64,000 nt of DNA from Arion vulgaris (lineage: Eukaryota > Mollusca > Gastropoda > Stylommatophora > Arionidae). This document shows, in pieces, positions 1 through 11,209 of the stretch. Where the stretch lies: assembly GCA_020796225.1 (NCBI GenBank), contig CM036764.1, positions 28,993,450-29,057,449 on the forward strand, given 5' to 3'. How positions within the stretch are numbered: position 1 is the stretch's first letter; each line of letters begins with the position of its first letter. Under the pieces are notes generated by a model that was not told the origin of the DNA, did no database searches, and was given only the letters and a program-made list of their open reading frames with translations. The translations under genes were made by a program, and so were the position numbers.

Positions 1-284
1 CGAGTTTTATTTTGTACAAAAGAATGAAAATTCATAGATACAATGTAAAAATTAGTATTTAATGGCACAAACCGCTGTAAGCACATCTCTGAATGATGAT
101 AAACTTCACAGACCTGTACTAAAGGGTTTTTCTGAAGATAACTTTACATATCTGATGGAGAATACAAATATCACTACTTGCATATTGCTGTACTTAGTTT
201 TATTTTGTAATTGTACATTTTGCTGTCATACCACTAAATGAAAGAAGCACCTATAGTAGTTAGTGTACTTGCTTTAGGCTTTTG

Positions 285-522
285 GTCGTAGACAGTTGGA
301 ATGACATTTTTCCATACCAAGGGCTCTTAGGTTATCATTCTGAAGTCTTGGTTTGAATCTTAACAGTCACGCAAGTTTGTTCATGAGATCCCTAGGATTG
401 TTGCCATAACATGAGTTCATGCTTTTGCAACACCGTGATGAGTGTCCCAGTTCAATGCTTCTTGGACGGAGCCATGTCTCAAAACCCACCAGTGGCAGTG
501 AAGTCAATCCACAACATTAAAA
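285..522 (+). mobile_element. SINE-E copy (inside direct repeat copy 1)
   Basis: Matches the body of the SINE-E copy at 57503-57775: the CCTAGGATTGTTG block, the 'agttc.tgctttttgcaacac' block and the closing 'agtgaagtcaatcc'. The tRNA-like head is degraded. A run of A follows at 520-530. Confidence 0.6.
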
Positions 523-692
523 AAAAAAATAACATTCTCTGTCAAAGGAAATAAATGTTAGGAAAGTATTAGCACAATAGTCAACCCCATGGGAATAAGA
601 CAACTGCGATTTTACGTTTTCTTAGTCACATTGTTGCTAATTGTCCACCACAGTTCCAGCTTCACCCTCTGTTCCTACTTTATGCTTAAAAT

Positions 693-1068
693 ACTTCCTT
701 GCTTTCTTCGCTTGAAATATGTATATATTCAACGTTGTCTTTTGAATGAACTTCATGTCTTTTGTAGCTCACACGAGGTCCGTGAGTTTTATGTAGAGTG
801 TTGTTTCGTTAGGCCAGTGAGTTTGCCTCAGTGTATCATATTCGGGGCAGTCTTGAAGTATTTGCTCTGCAGTCTGGTTTGCCTACACATGGCTGAATTG
901 CCAATTTTGGGAATTTTGTATACATGTGGCCCCGGAGCCGATTGTGTCCTGTTCTAAGGCACAGAATAACAACTTGTTCCAATATGCTCATATTATAGTA
1001 ATCGTCTTGTGTTGGTATTTGTGGCTTCCTCATTGATTTAATCATCCTTTTCTTTTGGTGGTAGGTAC
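693..1068 (-). mobile_element. LINE-gamma 3' fragment
   Basis: On the minus strand it encodes a TGHNRLRGHMYTKF segment, then a cysteine-containing stretch and a CPEYDTLRQTHWP-like segment. These match the C-terminus downstream of RNase H in LINE-gamma (compare 7150-7895 and 58354-59755). It sits between short direct repeats of the form ATGCTT(A/G)AAAT (about 682-692 and 1069-1079), a probable target-site duplication, and is absent from direct repeat copy 2. Confidence 0.7.
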
Positions 1069-1346
1069 ATGCTTGAAATGATCGTTCAATACCGTGGTAT
1101 ACTAACATTATGTCTATATCCTGGGTGCCATGTGTTAGTTCACCGCTGGAAAGGACAGATACAGAAATTTTTAAATTGGCGCTAGTTAACTAATTTTTTT
1201 GGCATCTGTTTTGTGCAACTGTTTATATCACAACAGCTAGATGTGTATTTAATTTATAATTATACAAACACAGTATACCATGTCGGAAAACCCAGAACTA
1301 AATTTATTTAAAAAAACATGCAACATTTAAAAACTAAACTTATTTT

Positions 1347-1672
1347 TTATTTTGATTGTATGGGTCGTTTGTCACAAATCTGAAAGTATTGCTTTATCTT
1401 TGCAATTAAAGGAGCAGAAAGGAGCCCTCCAGAAATACACTTGTTGATGGGTCTCTTATCTATGATCATTGAAGTAGTAACAGCATTGAGTTTACTTTTT
1501 TTAGCTTCTGGGGGTGTTTTGTTTTGGAGTATATTCATCCACCACAGTTCCAGCTTCATTTCAGCTCCTACTTTATGCTTGAAATACGTTCAAATACTGT
1601 GAATATTAACATTCTGTCCATATCCTGGGTGCAAGTTTCGTGTCACCCTGGAAACGGCAGATACAGTAGCCA
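1347..1672 (-). pseudogene. Decayed coding unit of unknown family (copy in repeat block 1)
   Basis: The minus strand is open for 70 codons (1347-1559), starting MKLELWWMNIL and containing LLSAPLIAKIK. The sequence upstream on that strand (to 1672) matches the repeated ~42-codon peptide seen at 3655-3791 and 4167-4294. Block 2 keeps a broken equivalent (SSPLIGK, ~3960-4050). I do not recognise the family. Confidence 0.35.
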
Positions 1673-1679
1673 ATTTTCA

Positions 1680-2289
1680 TGCAATGACAGCTATTAGTGT
1701 TTTCTGTCATTTGTTGTATATGGGTATTCATATATCATGTAGCAATGATGTGTACTATAGTCCGTTCAAACTCATCCCCACAGTCCAATGCGAATGTAGA
1801 AAAACCATCTATTCCACAGTAGCGAAATTTTGCACAAATCTTAGGTTATACGAGCAAATTTCTGAGGGAAAAGATGCTATGGGAACCCTGTATTTTGTAA
1901 TAACGGTTGCCTTTGATGTTGGCGGCATATTTGAAGTCTGATACAGCTTTTTAGTTTTACAATACACACATGACCTTTGATGTCAAGTCTCATTCAAAGC
2001 GTATTATCCCAGCCTACATGGGGCCAATGTTGATACTGCAATGATGTATGAAATAAACAAATGTAGACATATTGTATTTTTTTTTTAAAATAATGAGCTT
2101 TAAAAGTTAGCTGCCATGTCATAATGCCTTCCCCTTGCTCCAGGTTTGGGACTGGCAATGGCGGGTTTTTTAGGTGTTATCTCCGAGTCGACAATGCGCT
2201 TGTGTTAACTGATGGGGGGAAGTATCACTACAATAAATTCATTAATGCACCTGTCAGACTTAGATGTATCAAAATGTTGACTAGTGCTG
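1680..2289. other. Unassigned stretch
   Basis: AT-rich DNA with only short chance reading frames. No repeat partner was seen elsewhere in the window. Confidence 0.3.
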
Positions 2290-2985
2290 TGGGTTGTACA
2301 AACTGCAAATCATCTCTTTGCCAGTAGCCATCTCTTCCCGGAGAACATGATCTTCACATTTTCGCCAGTATTCCTTGTTTATCGTGGAGATGGCCTCGCG
2401 TGTCGGGTTTTGCACATCACACATTTTAAACGCGGTATTCTTTTCCGGCCACTCGCCTTTTACTTAGCCCATACAAGCTCTATTGGGTTTAGTTGGAGGG
2501 TATGGTAGCAGTCGAAGAGAAGTGTGGCCGTGTTCTAATATGATTTTGTCGATTTGATAAACCTTCCGCCTCTTTGTCTGCCTCACTATCTGTAGTAATT
2601 CAGGTTTCAAACAGTTGTTGTCGAAATTAACATTTTCTTGTGACAAGCCATGTCTTCATTTCCTTTTTGGTGCTTGATGAAATTGAGGATTTTGTCCTCC
2701 AGGGAAACATGATATGAAGCATTATCCATAACAATACATGAAGGTTTATCAAGAATTGGGTCCGTGTTTTAACCAGTCTCTAAAAATACATGCATTCATT
2801 TCTTTGTGGTAGTCTACACTGTCTGTTGACTTTGAGTGAAAAATAAGTTCTGCGCCCTGTAGCAATCCATTTTATCTGCTGCCAGCATGTGCAAGAATAA
2901 GGCGCCCCTTACTGCTTGGAATTGTACTCCATTTAACTGTCCACAAATGTAGATCTAATTTCAAAATATTCTTGGATCTGCTATT
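2290..2985 (-). pseudogene. Dead DDE transposase, IS630/Tc1-mariner-like
   Basis: Read on the minus strand with several frameshifts and stops, the segments occur in transposase order. LILAHAGS is followed by FHSKSTDSVDYHKEMNA, then a VMDNASYH-like region (second catalytic Asp), then KPELLQIV, YQIDKIILEHGH, LRLLPYPP and a LNPIELVWAKVKG-like segment (catalytic Glu region). The end is EYWRKCEDHVLREE. These are hallmarks of the DDE_3 type of transposase. Frame breaks show it is inactive. The exact clade is unresolved and no terminal inverted repeats were found. Confidence 0.7.
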
Positions 2986-3284
2986 CATGGTAGTCAAGCG
3001 TAGTTTCTATTTTGTACAAAAGAATGAAAATTCATAGATACAATGTAAAAATTAGTATTTAATGGCACAAACCGCTGTAAGCACATCTCTGAATGATGAT
3101 AAACTTCACAGACCTGTACTGAAGGTTTTCTGAAGATAACTTTACATATCTGATGGAGAATACAAATATCACTACTTGCATATTGCTGTACTTAGTTTTA
3201 TTTTGTAATTGTACATTTTGCTGTCATACCACTAAATGAAAGAAGCACCTGCATAGTAGTTAGTGTACTTGCTTTGTAGGCTCT

Positions 3285-3525
3285 TGGTCGTAGACAGTTG
3301 GAATGACATTTTTCCATACCATAGTGGCTCTTAGGTTATCATTCTGAAGTCTTGGGTTTGAATCTTAACAGTCACGTGTGCAGTTTGTTCATGAGATCCC
3401 TAGGATTGTTGCCATAACATGAGTTCATGCTTTTTGCAACACCGTGGATGGTGTCCCAGTTCAATGCTTCTTGGACGGAGCCATGTCTCAAAACCCACCA
3501 GTGGCAGTGAAGTCAATCCACAACA
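3285..3525 (+). mobile_element. SINE-E copy (inside direct repeat copy 2)
   Basis: Duplicate of the SINE-E copy at 285-522 and slightly better preserved. It has CCTAGGATTGTTG, a GCAACACCG block and 'agtgaagtcaatcc', followed by an A-run. Confidence 0.6.
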
Positions 3526-3654
3526 TTAAAAAAAAAAAATAACATTCTCTGTCAAAGGAAATAAATGTTAGGTAGTATTAGCACAATAGTCAACTCCATA
3601 GGAATAAGACAACTGCGTATTGTTACGTTTTTGTTAGTCACATTGTTGCTAGTG

Positions 3655-3791
3655 GCCAACACAGTTCCAGCTTCATTTCAGCTCCTACTTTATGCTTGAA
3701 ATGATCGTTCAATGCTGTGTATACTAACATTATGTCTATATCCTGGGTGCCATGTTTTCGTGTCACCCCTGGAAATGGCAGATACAGTGTT
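3655..3791 (-). pseudogene. Repeated coding-like unit of unknown family
   Basis: The minus strand is open across about 44 codons, with core GTQDIDIMLVYTALNDHF followed by KHKVGAEMKLEL. The unit at 4167-4294 has the same peptide with conservative changes (I/R, V/I, A/V). On that strand a TTTCCAG precedes GGGTGACACG, which could be a splice acceptor. No family is recognised. Confidence 0.35.
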
Positions 3792-4166
3792 TATTAATTG
3801 GCACAAGTTATTTTATTTCTGACATCTCCTCTGTGTAACTGTCTGTATCACCACAGCTGGATGTGTAGTTTGTATTTAATTATACAAACGCATTATACCA
3901 TGTCTGGGATAATCTAGATCTGTATATTTATTTAAAAAAACGTTAAGACATTTTATTAAAATACATTTCTGTATTTTTATTGTGTGAGCTCATTTGTCAT
4001 GAATCTGAAAATATTGTTTTGTTTGTCTTTCCAATTAAAGGTGAACTAGAGAGGAGACATGGCATTGATGGATTCTACTGTCTATGAAGATTAGTAAGTG
4101 ATGACAGCACCAAGTTCTTTTCTTTGCTTCCTTGTGTTTATTTTTGTTGAAGTATATTCATCCACT

Positions 4167-4294
4167 ACAGTTCCAGCTTCATTTCAGCTCCTACTTTATG
4201 CTTGAAATGATCGTTCAATACTGTGTATATTAACATTCTGTCTATATCCTGGGTGCCATGATTTCGTGTCACCCCTGGAAAGGACAGATACAGT
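4167..4294 (-). pseudogene. Repeated coding-like unit of unknown family
   Basis: Sister of 3655-3791. The minus strand reads GTQDIDRMLIYTVLNDHF then KHKVGAEMKLEL, followed by an in-frame stop. Whether it was an exon or a transposon domain cannot be decided here. Confidence 0.35.
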
Positions 4295-4379
4295 GATTAT
4301 TAATCAGCGTTATTAATTTTTCTTTCTAACATGTGTTTTGTGTACTTTACTCTCTACTCTCATGAGCAAAAACATACCA

Positions 4380-4895
4380 TATCAGAGTTATATTAAAACA
4401 CAATAATTCAGAACACTTCAAGTAATCTAAATTTGTTATTTAGCTCCGTTATTCCTACTTATCTATTTACAGATTACTAAATTTTTAATTTACTTGATAT
4501 ATGTGGGCACAGCCACAAATACTCCCTATATGCAGATTGTTGTCCAGATTGAACATATATATAGCTTGAATATTAATCTATTAAAACAATTCTTAATTAT
4601 TTAATTGATTGTCGAACTCACTTTGTTTATTCTTATCAGAATAATCATGCTGTAAGTCTAATTTATCTTCAGCTTCATGTTTGTTCTACTGTTATACTTT
4701 TAGAGTGACCATTTCTGAAATTCATCTGACTAGAGGTGACTAATTACCTCTAGTACCAAAATTTAATCCCACAACAGCGTGCGTCATCATGCTAAACCTT
4801 ACAGAACATGTGGGTTTGGCATCACATTTGTTCATAATTTATTATTGGATACTGAAAATAAAATCGTCTCAGACTGATATATCGGGCGCTCTGGG
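4380..4895. mobile_element. piggyBac-like remnant, right end at TTAA
   Basis: About 500 bases align, with many gaps, to 28079-28760. Shared blocks include 'ctccgttattcct', 'atgtgggcaca', 'atatagcttgaatat' and 'taagtctaatttatctt'. The right end reads CGGGCGCTCTGGG followed by TTAA (4896-4899). Reversed, that is TTAA-CCCAGAG, like a piggyBac terminus. The left end is not clear. Confidence 0.5.
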
Positions 4896-4899
4896 TTAA

Positions 4900-7140
4900 A
4901 AGATCTTTCAAAGTGCGCCATCTCCTATTTTACCTTCCCTTGTCAGTTATAATCTAAAAGTTAGCAAGTATTTATTGGGTATGTCTGCATTTACAGGAGT
5001 AAAACTATCACTTGACAATACAACCATGAAGTTTTGAAGCTAGTTTTGAAGCTAATTACTAGTACTATCAATATTTCCATTGTGGGGAAGGAAAATATAC
5101 AGAATTGCAAAAAGTTTCAATTTTGCGTATTCAAATGTTTAATGCATGGATTTGCATACACACTCGTGGCACCCTACATCTGGTCCAGCGAACCGTAGAA
5201 CTGGTGTAATTATTCTTCAGATAATTCAATTCATAAAGATTTTATATTTTCTCTCTTCTACAGATCACGGAGCCAGTTGTTGGAAATCTCAAGACCCATG
5301 TCATGTGTTTAAAATGTCGTCCTCTTTAACTGCAACAGATACCCATTTAACTTTTTCTCATAAACACCACTTTATGGCGAATCATTTTGATCCTAGCTGC
5401 AAATAGATCTTTAACAGGCTATTCTAGTTTTACTGTCATCTCCAAAACTACCACACCTATCCTCTTTTTGTGTGTGTTGGCATAGAAATGAAACTCAGGA
5501 AATTTCATGCAAAGGGACATCAAACTTCCACTCTAGTTTCTTACACCAGAACTGCAGTCATTTTATTTCATAGAAGTCCTTCACATTCGAGCTGTGGTGT
5601 TGTATATTATGGACATCTCTGGGGGCGCAGCTTGCATTATACAGAAACACCAAGCCTTCATTTAGCAACAGACCAATTATAATCATTGTGAATAAAACTG
5701 ACATTGTCAGACTAGGCGAGTGCATCCTAGAATGAGCACACTAACTGAAGATGGTGTTATGGCAGTGAAAGTGGAGGCATGTGGAAGATTTCTTCCCTTC
5801 ATAGTGGAAGAGAAGATGAAGACTAACAAAATGGCTACAGAAGCCAACAGACTGTACATAGTCATATCCAAAAAAAGAGAATCTGGAACTACCTCCATGC
5901 ATCCCGCTTCTATTTGAGAAAGCAACATATGGCTGTGGCCAAGCCACCGTTGGAGAAAAGAAATGAGAAAAACAGGCTGCTAGCTAGTGAAGATTAAAGT
6001 ACTTATCATTCCTGAAATATGGAGTGGAAAAAACATTGCAGACTTATTTATCCAGGAATTGGAGAAGGAAGATGAAGAAACACGACAGCTAAGGAAAACA
6101 GCTCAAATCATTCGAGAGAAATAGAAAATTATAACGATTGAGTAGAGAAACAGAAGGTGAAGCGAGAATGCCTCAACCGACTAAAAAATCACGAAGTCAG
6201 GCACAGCTGGAGACTGAGATGGCACATCTTGGTGTAGATATCTCCAAGGATGCTAGTAGCCACTACATAAGAGGCAAAGTCTTCCAGTCGTACACCACTC
6301 AAACGTAACATACGTCTGAAGAGCCAGCAGTAGGTCATGTCCGACCAAGGTAAAGGATCAAAAGCCTCGTAACCATCAAACCAATAAGGGTGAAAGTTAT
6401 CCTCGACATGAAACCCTCTTCTCTTGCAAACGTAAAGCAAGAAAGACTGAAGGGAGATAGTAGTAACGGAATTATATTTGTATTAAAATCAGGGCCTCTG
6501 TACCTGAGGTTAGGTGTGCACTATTGAGCCAAAGATATACCTGATCTTAGTGTAGGTGAGATCAAGTTTCAAGTCCTATTAGAGACGGATGATAAAATAT
6601 AGGTCCCACGTTCATTTGACACGGAAATGATTGAGAAGAGCAGGCTTAAAAGCCACTGCCCAGGCAAAATTTGTTAGAAAAATAAAATTTCTACAAATAT
6701 TACATTGGGGACATTTGCTTCAGGAGATCTTCCTGTGTAAGAGAGAGATCAATGCAATAATGATAGTCATCTTAATGGTACTGTTTGCTGCACTTTGGTA
6801 CAGCATTTCTCTATTTAAGACCATCATTGCACTTAATAAATGACCAAATCTGCTCTTATTTATACCTCATGTAGACTGGCTGATTACGAATTGCATTCTG
6901 TAAGCCAAAAAAACATTAGGGTTTTTTAGCCTGCATGAATATACTATGTGAACACTTGGAAAAATGAAATAAAATTTTATATTTCTTATTCATTGTTTTG
7001 TGTGCAAAAGTATACTTATATAATTTTAGTTTGTCCTTTGAACTATAATCACTTGGTTTTAAATTTAATAATATACCGTATTAACTGTTCACCCTTGCGT
7101 ATCTATATACTCTGTGTTCGATTGACACATATAAGCTTCA
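4900..7140. other. Unassigned stretch
   Basis: No domain was recognised. Two stretches are open longer than expected by chance in places: 5720-5917 on plus and 6189-6440 on minus (the latter Trp/Tyr/Phe-rich, with HPYWFDGYEAFDPLPW). Neither matches a family I know or another copy in the window. Confidence 0.3.
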
Positions 7141-7149
7141 CAAGAGACT

Positions 7150-7895
7150 TCCATTCCCTGTTCCGTTCTGTTCTTCCTTTCGTTCGCTTGAAATCTGTCT
7201 ATATATTCAATGTTGTCTCTTGTATGAGCTTCACTGTCTTTTGTAGCTCAGAGAGTTCCGTGTAGTTTTGTGTCGAGTGTTGTTTCGTTAGGCCAGTGAG
7301 TTTGCCTCAGTGTATCATATTCGAGGCAGTCTGGTGTGCCTGTACACATGGCTGTGCCACTCTTGAATTCTATATACATGTGCTCCGGAGCGATTGTGTC
7401 CTGTTCTAAGGCGCAGAATGACAACTTGTTCCAATCTGATCATATAGTAATCGTCTTGTGTTGGTATTTGTAGCTTTCTCGTTGATTTAATCATCCTTTT
7501 CTTTTGGTGGTAGGTACTGGCACATCCGGTTGCTCTCCTGCAGCACCTTCCTTGGCCAATTGGTCTGCTGTTTCATTTCCTGGTATTCCACAGTGAGAGG
7601 GTATCCACTGCAAGACCCTGTGCTGCTTGGACAATTTAGACAGTAGGGTCTGTAGACATGGCAATTTTCTGGACTGCGAGTGCTGATTTTGCATCAGTCA
7701 AAAATACAACAGGTTGAGGATAGGGTCTGGTATTCAACAGTTTTCAGTTGCCACCTTGATTGCCTGAATTTCTGCATCATAGTTGTGACAGAATTTCCCT
7801 GTTGGTACTTTAATCGCATCTCTAGCGTTGTTTGGGTATTCTATGTACACTCCTGTTCCTCCATTCTTCACCTGAGATGGAGTCGAGTCACGTTG
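7150..7895 (-). mobile_element. LINE-gamma fragment with RNase H domain
   Basis: The minus strand encodes GGTGVYIEYPNNARDAIKV and a YDAEIQAIKVA segment. It then reads LQWIPSHCGIPGNETADQLA, a textbook RNase H C-terminal motif, and ends in a zinc-knuckle tail homologous to 693-1068. Stops and frameshifts interrupt it. It is truncated at the 5' end where it abuts the LINE-delta tail at ~7880-7895. Confidence 0.85.
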
Positions 7896-8295
7896 CTCGA
7901 ATGCCTGATAAACGCATCCCAAAACAGTTGATGTATCGAGCTTGAAGGGGCAGAGCGTTTAACTGGTGGACAGAAAAAAACGCTTTAAAGACACTCTTAA
8001 AGTGTCTCTGAAACTTCGATATAGACTATGCGCTGGGAATCCCTTGCAAGATCGCCAAATGTGGCGCTGTAACAACAAAAGAGGAACCGAATAGCTGAGA
8101 ATCATCGTATTGTTGAGTCACAGAGAAAATGAGCAGTGCGAAAGACAGAGCACGCACGTCTAACCTTGATCATATGCCCCACCTGTGGTCGGGGATTCTG
8201 TTCTAGGATTGGACTCTAGTCACCTCTGCACACACCAGAGAGGTGCAACAGTACACGCTGAGATTATTATCCCGCTTGCGATGAGCGCATTACCT
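7880..8295 (+). mobile_element. LINE-delta 3' end
   Basis: Nearly the same sequence as 18640-19060. It covers the stretch encoding MPDKRIPKQLMYGEL, the 'gacagaaaaaacgctttaaagacac' region, the CPTCG...R zinc-finger stretch and the 'cgcttgcgatg' terminus. Short deletions have destroyed the frame. Confidence 0.85.
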
Positions 8296-8359
8296 GGACC
8301 CAGAGATCATGTGGGTATTCATCCTTTAACTTCTGTCCGGATACATACTTCTGGTTCAG

Positions 8360-8930
8360 TCTCTCTCTCCAGGGGTTTGCACTGGCACAAACTTTAGGAA
8401 TGCCAACTTTGGTAGGTCTGAAGTTTGTCTATTCAATCGTTGGCCTGATGAATAAAGCTGCTTCTTTTCAGCCGCCCCAATGCTAGATTGTTCTGTTGTC
8501 TTTCTACCAACCGTCTCCCATGTCAGGCTACACTCCAACTTTCTCCACAGTTCTCCATATCCTTTGAACGTGCATGCCTTTCCCATCTTCGAGCTGTCTC
8601 AGCCAATGCCCCACTGGCATATGACATACAGGTCCAAACCACCTCCGTCTCTTAATGATGGTCTCCAAGGATTGCATTTATTCTGAAATGTCCCTAACCA
8701 CCTGTATGTTGGTTTTCTCGACAACCGATGTACCAGATTTCCATAATCACATTCATGTGGAAATCTGATTCATGCAACCATAGCATGGTGTGTTTCATCA
8801 CATCTTCAGTGCCATTTAGGCTTTGTTATCCTTCGATGTGTCGGTTTAGCCAGTGTTTAATGGGTTCTTTGGCTGTCCCGACCTTCAAGAGCGCAGGTTT
8901 ATGTTGGTTTTTAAATTAATGACCTGTCCA
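8360..8930 (-). mobile_element. Possible LINE C-terminal fragment
   Basis: On the minus strand a RRRWFGPVCHMP segment resembles the WxGHVxRMP motif near the C-terminus of many non-LTR retrotransposons, and a 76-codon frame follows. The rest does not match the usual GRP-rich continuation, so this is weak. Confidence 0.35.
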
Positions 8931-8937
8931 GGGTGTT

Positions 8938-9085
8938 CGTAGCGTGTTGGACAACGGGTGACAAGCCCTCTGAGTACGGGTTTAATTCCACGGACTGGCA
9001 GAAAGGTCACAGGTTCTACAGAATTGCGGTGTTCGTGGCACCGAGCTGAAAGCTCTAGTGCTTCTGGATCGAGATAAAAAAAATT
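8938..9085 (+). mobile_element. Possible tRNA-like SINE, single copy
   Basis: A GTAGCGTGTTGGACAACGG stretch and a GGTTTAATTCC stretch lie at tRNA-like spacing. A body follows and ends in an A-run at ~9077. No second copy is in this window, so the assignment is tentative. Confidence 0.3.
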
Positions 9086-9089
9086 AACG

Positions 9090-10204
9090 ACCTAATACTT
9101 CCTAGTTTAAATCTGGGCAATGAAACTTTAAAATCAGAAACTGGTCAATCGGTTAGCATATTATGGTAATTGATGAATTTTACTAAAAAATATATATATG
9201 AGGCAGAATTATATCTACATTTGATGTGTGAGGTGATTGAGCATTGGTATAACGAATGAACTGGAACACTAATTTGTTCAAACTGGAGTTCATGACTGAC
9301 ATTGAAAAAATATATTTGAGAAATTGCTTGTGACCGGACAAACCATATGTCGAGTGAGTCTGGTCATTGAGAGACTGAACATGTGGGTTAGATAAGACAA
9401 GTCTAACCATATGAGTTCTCTGGAATAAAAAAATTATAAGATTGGCATGCTCAGAAGATTATTAATTTGGACCTATTACAAAGTTCATTAGAGACGATTA
9501 AAAATCCACGTCTGGAAAAGATGGACTGGGTATAGAGAATGGGAAATGTTCACAAATTTGTGTCCTCTAACCATAAGGGTCAGCATATTTCAGTAAGAGT
9601 ACACATGGATATCATCAAACCACAAACGCTATCAGATAGACCACATACATTGATAAGAAATTTAAAACATCATTACAGGACGTGCAGATCACCACCTAAG
9701 TAAAATCAGGATGACAGTATAAATCTAAACCGAATTGGTTTCTATAAACCAAATAATAGAAAAAAGAATATAAATTGGTAATTTGAGGATTTAAATAATT
9801 ACTTGAGGGATTTTTATAAATCGATTAGGATGAAACTTTTTCAGTATGTGTGGATATTCATCATTATTAGTCTTCATTCCTTTTAATCATGTTTTGTGAC
9901 ATGCCAGAGGAGACATGAAACCACACAGGTTTTTACAACATTGCCAGCCAAAAATATGTACTTTATATAATTCTGAATTTCTCTCAGATAGCAAAACCTA
10001 TAGGACATTATTTAGGAAATTCGCCAGATTTAAGTGGATGAAGAAATATCAGGAGGGATACAGGAGATTGTCCACCTGTTAGCGCTATACGTGAAGTGTA
10101 TATACTCATTGGACAACTTGATATGCTCATGTTTAGTACAACATGCTATCAAAGGGAGATAGTAGCCAGTTTCTGCTTTGAATGCTCCATATTGACCATT
10201 TGTT
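9090..10204. other. Unassigned stretch
   Basis: AT-rich, with no recognised domain or in-window repeat partner. Confidence 0.3.
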
Positions 10205-10400
10205 ACCACTCTTTGTATGAGATCCAAGCCTAAGAGTGATTTCGTTATACAGTTATGCGCCTACAAGTAGGCCAGCACATCCAATTTCTGCTACGCTTTA
10301 TTTATTAGGGTAGCTCTGGGACTTACCGGTGCCTCTTACTGACATGCCTTGTAGGTCGAGTGGTACTATTCTTTGCTTCCCTCGAGCACGAAAAGTTTCA
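10205..10400 (-). mobile_element. SINE-B copy, decayed
   Basis: It has 'gcgcctacaagtaggccagcacatcc', 'gacatgccttgtaggtcg' and 'tactattctttgcttcc' in the minus orientation, as in the better copies at 53205-53458 and 54345-54598. Confidence 0.75.
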
Positions 10401-10811
10401 AGACCAGAATCCCCTTAGGACAAAATTTGTCCTAACAGAAAAATTGTCTGGGAACTATGAAGACCTCACGCTACCATCCTGTCATACCATCCGGAATAGA
10501 AGCGATTAATGATCAGAATTACTTCCTAGTGAGACTGATTGACAGTTATTAACTCGTTAGACCAAATGACAATCTACTTTTTTTTTATGACCCCTCACAC
10601 AAATAATCCAGAAAGTGACGATCCTGTCTCTTAAACTTTGTAAAAGTGGACTGATATATTAGTTGTTCCTATGGAATACAGCAGTGTAGTGATGACGTTG
10701 GGGACAGTAAAGATCTCTTTAACACTTTTCCTGGATAGAAGCATAGCTGATGATCACATAGGAATTGATATTACAACAACTATAAATGTAGACCTTTTAT
10801 AAGAGGCGTGC
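10401..10811. other. Unassigned stretch
   Basis: No feature was seen. A TTAACTCGTTAG at ~10549 resembles a TTAA-transposon end, but no partner end was found. Confidence 0.25.
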
Positions 10812-11015
10812 ACTCAGAGTGGTTCAGGCCCAAATTTGGGTGTAGAATAGAACCACTGTTACCTGCCATCGAATGAAATCGGATGCACATGTCCTAACGA
10901 TTAGAAGTCTCTGCATTTAGGGGCCTACCAAACCAATGTGCAACGTATACATGTTCTTGGCAAAGATCAAACCATATCACAGTAATTAAAATTGGTGTGA
11001 AGAAGAAGAGAAGGG
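10812..11015 (+). mobile_element. SINE-A copy, decayed
   Basis: It has the SINE-A landmarks 'gcccaaatttggg', 'agaatagaaccactgttacctgcca', 'gaaatcggatgcacatgtcc', 'ccaaaccaatgtgcaacgtatac' and a GAAGAAGAAGAG tail. The central GTCG...CGAC core is deleted. Confidence 0.75.
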
Positions 11016-11049
11016 TGGGTTAAAGAAACAACATACAGATATCACCCAA

Positions 11050-11165
11050 TCAACAAAAGATGATGCTACAGCTCGCTAGAATACAGGTTGTCATCTTCCG
11101 GCTATGTACTGGGCACAATAGTTTGAGGTGTCATCTATAGACTATGAAGATAACAGTAACTAACA
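11050..11165 (+). mobile_element. LINE-gamma C-terminal scrap
   Basis: The plus strand encodes QVVIFRLCTGHNSLRCHL, matching the IFRLRTGHCRLNRHMH segment of LINE-gamma at 59460-59515. Confidence 0.55.
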
Positions 11166-11209
11166 CCAGAAATGGAATTCAGTGGACTGACAGAGCAGCT
11201 GGACTTTGC

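Larger units (their letters stand above)
1..1672. repeat. Long direct repeat, copy 1
   Basis: The first ~600 bases match 2995-3615 closely, and homology continues, with gaps, to ~1672 (matching up to ~4294). The left end runs off the window. Differences between copies are mostly 1-4 base deletions rather than substitutions. Copy 1 carries a LINE-gamma insertion at 693-1068 that copy 2 lacks. The block contains a SINE-E copy and two ~125-base sub-units (645-1165, split by the LINE, and 1545-1672). Confidence 0.85.
2995..4294. repeat. Long direct repeat, copy 2
   Basis: Second copy of the block at 1-1672, in the same orientation, starting just beyond the dead transposase. It holds a SINE-E copy and two copies of the ~125-base coding-like sub-unit (3655-3791, 4167-4294). 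It lacks the LINE-gamma insertion of copy 1. Confidence 0.85.

Noticed and set aside
589..957. 122-codon plus-strand frame as a host gene
   Set aside because: It is the antisense of a LINE-gamma tail inside a direct repeat. The coding similarity is on the other strand.
1..4294. LTR retrotransposon with two direct LTRs
   Set aside because: No TG...CA ends, primer-binding site, gag or pol between the repeats. The interior holds a DDE transposase remnant.
10545..10560. TTAACTCG as the left end of the dead piggyBac element
   Set aside because: No inverse partner with TTAA was found on the other side of 11210-11835.
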